From: Archegozetes longisetosus
Taxonomy: Eukaryota > Arthropoda > Arachnida > Sarcoptiformes > Trhypochthoniidae
Direction: 5' to 3'
Length of the DNA stretch: 64,000 nucleotides
Assembly (NCBI GenBank): GCA_018873245.2
Contig: JAEMBT020000003.1
Location: 12,183,843-12,247,842, forward strand
The notes beneath the pieces are model-generated. The model was not told where the DNA came from, did not search any database, and worked only from the letters and a program-made list of their open reading frames with translations. The number at the start of each line of letters is the position of its first letter. The stretch's first letter is position 1. Position numbers and translations under genes: made by a program. Below, one piece after another: positions 54,002 through 64,000 of this stretch.

Positions 54002-54127
54002 TAAATTCTCAAAAATAGCATTATATAATTGATAAAAATATAACTAATAATAAAATCTCAACAATCTTGCCATAATTAAGAGAAAATGTTCACAACGATT
54101 GAAGATGTTGTGAATCGATTAAGTGAT

Positions 54128-57872
<3,745 letters not shown>

Positions 57873-58058
57873 ATTCTGCTGATAAATTGGGATCAAACTA
57901 TAAATTATTTGAGAACAGAAACATGAAAACGCTTAATATTTAGTTAGCACTAATTAAAAATGTAGAGTTAGTTTTAGCCAAAAGTGTTTCTCTACTTTCC
58001 TGTTCAGATACGATATGATATTTGGTTTGTTAAGCACTAGCTTTGCAACAGAGCCACG

Positions 58059-58109
58059 CATTCATTTCAAGGAAAAACTTAGAGATATCACATTCATTTC
58101 AAGGAAAAA
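58059..58109. repeat. Tandem direct repeat of a 19-mer, 32-bp period
   Basis: CATTCATTTCAAGGAAAAA occurs at 58059-58077 and again at 58091-58109. It lies a few hundred bases upstream of the ALDH3 start codon, so it could be a duplicated regulatory site. Confidence 0.85.
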
Positions 58110-58824
58110 TACCTATCAAGTAATCTTAAATAAAATGCCAAGTCTTGTCGAACAAATGTTTAGCGATTCAGTATTGCATTTATAACAATCTCATTAAATG
58201 GATCTCATTTTTATGGAATCACTTAAAAATTGAATTAATCAAAATGAAGCCAAATCAAAGACTAGACTCAAGTTATGTTAGTTTTTGCCTCAACTCAAAC
58301 AAAACCTAAGAGTTAGTGACTGTTGAACGCCAACTTTCATTCTAATTTTTTAAATATATTCAGTCAATTTTCAAGTCTGAATCAAAACATCTGATGAATT
58401 GGAGAAACGCCAGACAGAGTTATGGTCAAGCGCTTTAAGATTTCGATTAGTTTATGCGAAAAACTTAATAAAATTTTAGTTTTGTTGGTAAACCCCATTT
58501 TGAACAATAGGGGCTTTAGAAACAACAACGATTCGGAGCAACAGAAGAGCCTATCATCATTTGTAAAAGACTCAGATAATCATTGAACAGTTGCAAAGTT
58601 CAAATAAAAAGATTAAAGTGTTTGCCTCTCAACGTGATCCATATCAATTAGATCCATACTAATTGCAAATTATAAAATCAATTAACTCTAATTTGAATCG
58701 ACTTGAATTCAGTTGAATTTATGTAAATTTATATTCAAATATCTGACAAAACATTACTAAAACAACGATATTTCAAAAGTGTTTTAGCTGAAAGTCTTTA
58801 GAAATAGTTGTAATATCAGTCCTT

Positions 58825-58849
58825 AATAATAATAATAATAATAATAATA
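58825..58849. repeat. (AAT)n trinucleotide microsatellite
   Basis: Eight AAT units followed by the short ATG frame noted in the flank entry. Confidence 0.9.
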
Positions 58850-60882
58850 TGAAGCTGAAGGTCGACCACGAAGAAGAAGGAAGGCTTGTTTCACTGGATG
58901 ACGTATTATTTATGCAATGAATAAAAGCGCCTAAACGTTAGAAAATAGTCTGCTATTAAAATAGTTTTGGCATCACTTTTAATGCCGGTCGAACGATCAG
59001 AAAATGCGGCACTCATTGAGCAGTCAAAAAACAATAGTACGTGTTATGTGCGGCCAAACGCACTATTAATTGAGGGCTGAACATGATTTTCAGCATAATT
59101 TGAAACATAATTTTAGGTTAGCGTTAAGATGAAAGCGCGGCTCAGCTAAAGGCAAATCTAGAACAGTATTTGATCGGACCAAAACTTAGTTTAGTTGCAC
59201 GGTATAACTAATAAAGTTTTCTATTAACGTTTATGCAATAATTTGTCTTTTATTAAATAATAAAATTCACTTTTAACCAACAAACCATAGAAAGACCTTA
59301 TGCTAAAAGATTTAGTGCCCTAGTTTTCTTCAATTAAATACCTTTTATGCATTCAAACTAAATATTCAGCACAAACTGCAGCAAAAGTCAAATATCCATC
59401 TAATGTAGAAGTAGTCAAACCATGAGATTATTTGTGAATTGCTTTCAAAATTTCAAACATATTTGAGTGTCAAATTATAATAATATATTAGATCGCACTT
59501 AGCACAATCATATAGTCAAAGGTTTATTCATTTTAATTTTCAAACATTCGGTTTTTCGCATTCATCAAAAATTAAAATCAGAGGCTTTTAGAAATAGTTA
59601 AAGTGAACATTTTCTGAATATTTGCTTTTGTGACCGCAAAATGGGTCAGTTTTATCTTTAGTCTAAGCCTTAGTTTCAACTTAAGTTGAATTTCCCTAAA
59701 ACCAGTCTTATTAAAATAGAAATCTCTCAAATTGAATAAGAAATGCACCGATTCATTAATGATTGAATTAATAAATTTGAACTAAAAACATTTGAATTCA
59801 TTGTGGATAAAGTATTGAAACTATTTGCAATGGAAACATTTACTCTATCAAATGTTGATTCTCTCGAAAAATTAGTGTTTAAATGAATGACAAATTTTTA
59901 ATAATCTCTATTGGGTGGAACTTGATTTGGTTAATCTCAATGCTGTTTAAATAAATATTCGTCTAATACGAGAAAAAAATGAGTGAACATGGAAATGAAT
60001 ATTGTTATTTAAAACAATGTGATATAATGGACTAAATTCTAACCTGTGAGTATAATAAAATTTGATCCATCAATCATTATGAAAACCAAACATTTGCTTG
60101 AATTTTTAAGAAACTAGTGGTTATTTCAAAAAAGATCAATAGACGAGAGATTCATCGATTAAGAGTTTTCCTTTAAGTCTATAAACAAAAATTAAATGGT
60201 AAGTTTGTATGTTTCAAATTTCGGAATATTCATCAGAAGAGTTAGTTTCTGTTGACTTTTGTTAAATGAGATTGAAAAATAATTTTCGTTTCACAGGAGA
60301 AATCAGTTTATGCAGAGTTGATAAAGTCATACTCAAACTGTTCAAACTAGACAAAAGTGAACTCAATCAAACCCTAAAAGGATTTTTGGTACACGCTTTT
60401 TATGCAGTCAGCGAATTTATACTATTTTTCTGGTGCATTATATCCTAGTGATCAAAGATTTCGGTAAATATCAAAAATAAAATAGATTAACACCAGAATA
60501 TGGAGCAAACACGAGATTAGAGTCTTGAAATGTTGCACATTTGCACTCGCAAGTTATTACAATTTAGCAAAATGTTTAAGACGTCAGTATATCTTTCTAA
60601 ATACTTTGAAGATCGATTTTTAATAATAAATTAAAAGTTTAAAACAATTGACTATTCGGTTTTTTATGTGATCATTTTCAATTTTTAGATTCAATTATTG
60701 CAGTCAAATTAAAATTTCCGAAAACGATGCCTTCAGATTCATAGTTCAGATATATAGTTAAATAGAGTTATCTGACTTTTTACTTGCATCAACTTTTTCA
60801 ACCTTTTGAGATTCAAATACCGGAAAAACTTGTCGAAGAAACCTTTTTTTAAACTCTCTCGCTCTCTCATACTTTTAAAGAG

Positions 60883-60899
60883 ATATATATATATATATA
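60883..60899. repeat. (AT)n dinucleotide run
   Basis: Eight AT units preceded by a CT-rich stretch (CTCTCTCGCTCTCTC) on the plus strand. Confidence 0.85.
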
Positions 60900-62261
60900 A
60901 TCGATTTATTTCGGAAGTCAATCTCGAATCTCTTTTATCTTTAAAAACTAGTTTTCATTTGATTACTCCAAATTTTTTTCAATAGAACAGCTTTATCTCC
61001 AATCTTTCTCTTTGTTTTTTGGGTGTTATCGCATTTTAAAATATTCATTATCAGCGAAGTGAACAAAATTATTGAAAATTTAGCATTCATTTATTAATGA
61101 TTCACATCTTTGCTATAATCATGAATCTATAGGGATCTGAATAAAACAAAAAATGCCAAAGGAATGCTAAAAAATAATAGCTAAGTCTTCAAATTTAAAT
61201 ATAAGCGTAAATTTGAAAAAGATTGGAGAATAAGCAGATTCGAGCAATCTTTGATGGTTTCTTCAACTGTTTCTTCATTAAAGTATGCTTTAAGGTTGTT
61301 GTTGAATAAATTGTATATTTAATAAGTAAATTTAAACAAAATATAAAATAATGCAAGATCTATTTTGATTTAAACATTTATTTTTTTCAATCTTCAAATC
61401 AGTATGAATTGGCCAAGTCCATTAATTTGATTTCGTGCATAATAAAGAGAGACATTTTTTATATTCAAAACCATTCTTATGCTGAAAATTAAAAAATATA
61501 ATGATATACCAGGCATTAAAAATACTTTTTCAATTTTATTTTTCTATTGTTAGGGTAGGACTTCACAGCTTTTCGGCTCAAATTTCAATGTTTCAAAGGC
61601 TATAATCATTTTCTGTGAAAGTTTTTATATTCCAAATATCGTGAATTTCAGTGGCGTTACTTCTATCGAATTTTGTATAACTTCATATTAAATCTCTATT
61701 TTCTAAATCAGAATAAAGTTATCATGAAATCAGAAAATATTTTTATTCGTTGTCGAATTTTCAAGTATTTGCTTAAATGATTGTTTGGTATAAGGTATAA
61801 ATTAGCAATTCATGTACAAAATCACAATCATTTTTGTGCTGGTCATAGGTTTCGGTTATCTACAAACACAATGCAAGTTCAATCAGAGGTGGAGCTGAAA
61901 GTCTGTGACCCACTAGATATTTGAGGATCATTCAATTTTAGTTTCAAAATATAGCAATATTTCAGTTTTTCCTTGCATTTTTCAACTTAATGGTCGTCAG
62001 GACTTGTAAACACAGCTCAAGATATGGTCAACTTCATGAAAAATAATTAAAACTTTCAAATAAATGGTTTGAATGGAATATTGAATCATAGCGAGGTACT
62101 TATCCAAATAAACAATTCAATATTGAGTTCTAAATTTTATTCACAAATTTAGAAACCAATTCGGACTAATTTATAATTTGATAACACAGACAATGAACAT
62201 TCAAAATAATGTTTTGACTTGCATGCATTGTTGTGATTGATGTGATCACCATTTCTAACGG

Positions 62262-62304
62262 TAATTCAAAAGTTATAAGTTTTAAACTTATAACTTTTGA
62301 ATTA
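62262..62304. repeat. Perfect 43-bp palindrome, 21-bp arms with a single central base
   Basis: The left arm TAATTCAAAAGTTATAAGTT plus one T is the exact reverse complement of the right arm, around a central T. No homologous arms extend beyond it and no target-site duplication is seen. Such a sequence can extrude a cruciform, or may be a tiny remnant of a foldback element. Confidence 0.9.
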
Positions 62305-64000
62305 TGTAATATTTTATGGTAATCTGGTTTTTGGATCAAAGTCACAACATTTTCTAACTATATGTTTGATTCAGAGTTTAATTGGCTTAATGCTTATTTG
62401 TAGAAAATAGAGATCAGATAAGATTTTATTGTCAGAACCAAATTTTCGAAACATTTTAAAACGAACACATTCATATAAAGCATTTGAACTTGGAATTTGA
62501 AGTTTGGAATTAATGAAAGTACAAATTTTAATCACAACTAAAACTAAAACGATTAGTTCAGAGTTAAATTTCTGATTCGATGGTTCAAATGAGGAGAAGA
62601 GCTCAAAACACTAATATTAGGATATTATCGGGATAAAAGCTTTAACTTCGAAAAATGAAGTTCAAATTGAATTGAAAACCAGGCTTTTTTGTTGGAAAAC
62701 CGAATTCTGCGGTTTGTGTTCTGGATAGCGCAGTCCTTTGGAACCGCCGGCAAATGGTGGTCTGGACCTGTCTCAATCAACCAAGCGTGTTTCTTAAGTC
62801 CTTCAGAGTTTCTTAAAATATGACTAATAAACATTTCTGTATGAAAAATATAACAATTTTGTGCCTATTGAACAAATTTTTTTCAAGTATAAACTATAAG
62901 ATATTGTTATTCGGAAAATCTATTGATATTGTCTTATATTTTTTGCTAATTTTGCTACTGTTTTGCTGTTATGTTACTACGAACGTTGAATTTGGCGCCA
63001 CACCAGATAGGCTGTGAACGATCGTTCAAATCATGCCCATTCATTCAATACAATGTATGAATTATTGAAAACAGGTTCAATTTTGTCAACTTATTTAGAT
63101 TTGTAGAGCTTTTAATATTCTAATAAAACTAAATTTAGAAACAAATTTGAATAATACTAATGATTTTTGAACATCTAAAGCAATAGATAAAACAATGAAT
63201 ACTTTGTTCGTATAGAACTCAGTGCAATGCTATAAAATAAGAAAATTTTTATATTTATAATATACTTAATAAAAGTTGAATTCAGTTGTCGACTGTATTG
63301 CAATTTGTCGCACAATTGAGATGTAAACTGATTTAAACAATAGACTTTACTTTAATGCTCTTAAAATTTGATTTATTTTGTTCGCAAATTCTGCTGATAA
63401 ACATTTGGCTGTTTTATTAGACTGAAGTTTTGACTCACACAAGTGGTAATAAAGCAATAAAAGTAAAATACTTTGATGGCAATAAATGGAAGTGAATGTC
63501 CCACAGTCAGGCACAACTGCACTACACCTGCATTTACAAATATAAATATGAATAAATAGGCAAAACTAGAATCTCAGTTAAGAAGTAGCTGTTGGTAGTT
63601 GTTTGACGGGACAGGTTATACTGTATATACACTGTTCTACACTAATACTAATAAAATAATACAATCATAAAAGTATTTACAGTGGCGTACATTTACATTT
63701 TTATGAGCAAGGAGGTATAATAAAAATTTCAAACTCAAATACTTATGTGCTGAAGGACTAGATTAAAGAATAAACAATGTCTATTTGTAATTTGGAATAC
63801 GCCACTACTCCGTGTGTACTTTCTATTCATTTGAAATGCGGAACTTTTAGGCACATCAAACAAGAATGCAATTTTCAAAAGGTTTGTATGGCCTCAAAGT
63901 AAATAAGTTTTTATTTTGTTGTTTTGCAAACTGGAATATATGCACTGTAATTGAATTGCATTCCAAATTGACTGTCACTGTGACTCTTGCCTTTTCATTA

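Larger units (their letters stand above)
52686..54127. other. Convergent 3' UTR/intergenic interval between latrophilin and ALDH3 genes
   Basis: These 1.4 kb should hold the latrophilin 3' UTR (forward) and the aldehyde dehydrogenase 3' UTR (reverse) with little spacer between. I see no open reading frame or structured element beyond the candidate polyadenylation signals. Overlapping antisense 3' ends are possible. Confidence 0.7.
57873..64000. other. Upstream flank of the ALDH3 gene and AT-rich noncoding sequence
   Basis: The first part should hold the ALDH3 promoter and 5' UTR. No further gene is recognisable. Small islands of more balanced composition lie at about 58,850-59,160, with short ATG frames of 23 codons (58849) and 32 codons (58982), and at about 62,680-62,800, with open frames on both strands. 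None matches a family I know. Simple repeats and a 43-bp palindrome are listed separately. Confidence 0.6.

Overview
The window is AT-rich (roughly 70% A+T) eukaryotic DNA carrying two intron-containing protein genes in convergent orientation, both in the right-hand third. There is no operon structure, RNA gene, CRISPR array or intact transposon that I can support. The lectin-domain sequence of the first gene is closest in my reading to arthropod CIRL proteins, and it lacks the olfactomedin domain of vertebrate latrophilins. With the short introns (about 70-240 bases) and high A+T, this suggests an arthropod, possibly a mite or other small-genome chelicerate. The taxon is inference.

Layout. 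Positions 1 to about 47,200 hold no recognisable protein gene: AT-rich sequence with microsatellites, pyrimidine-rich patches and small inverted repeats. This is probably the 5' flank and/or long first intron(s) of the gene that follows. From 47,199 to 52,685 (+) lies a latrophilin/CIRL adhesion GPCR. It has a SUEL/RBL galactose-binding lectin domain, a linker rich in Pro and Asn, a hormone-receptor motif (HRM), a GAIN domain with a GPS cleavage site, seven transmembrane helices and a long cytoplasmic tail. I rebuilt ten coding exons with matching splice phases; the signal-peptide exon is not securely located. About 1.4 kb of 3' UTR and intergenic sequence follows. From 57,872 down to 54,128 (-) lies a complete seven-exon ALDH3-type fatty aldehyde dehydrogenase of 494 residues with a C-terminal membrane anchor. 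The last 6 kb (57,873-64,000) holds the upstream flank of that gene and simple repeats.

The most interesting region is inside the latrophilin gene. The exon for the second half of the lectin domain exists as two tandem copies about 190 bases apart. Both have the same acceptor phase and all expected cysteines. The upstream copy runs into an in-frame stop exactly at a strong donor site, so including it would give a truncated, lectin-only product or a transcript subject to decay. The two copies cannot easily be spliced together because only 45 bases separate them. Other signs of alternative splicing are a 45-nt phase-neutral cassette exon in the third intracellular loop and an optional 80-nt terminal intron that decides between two C-termini.

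The two genes have no evident functional link: one is a cell-surface adhesion and mechanosensory receptor, the other a lipid-aldehyde detoxifying enzyme. They merely converge.
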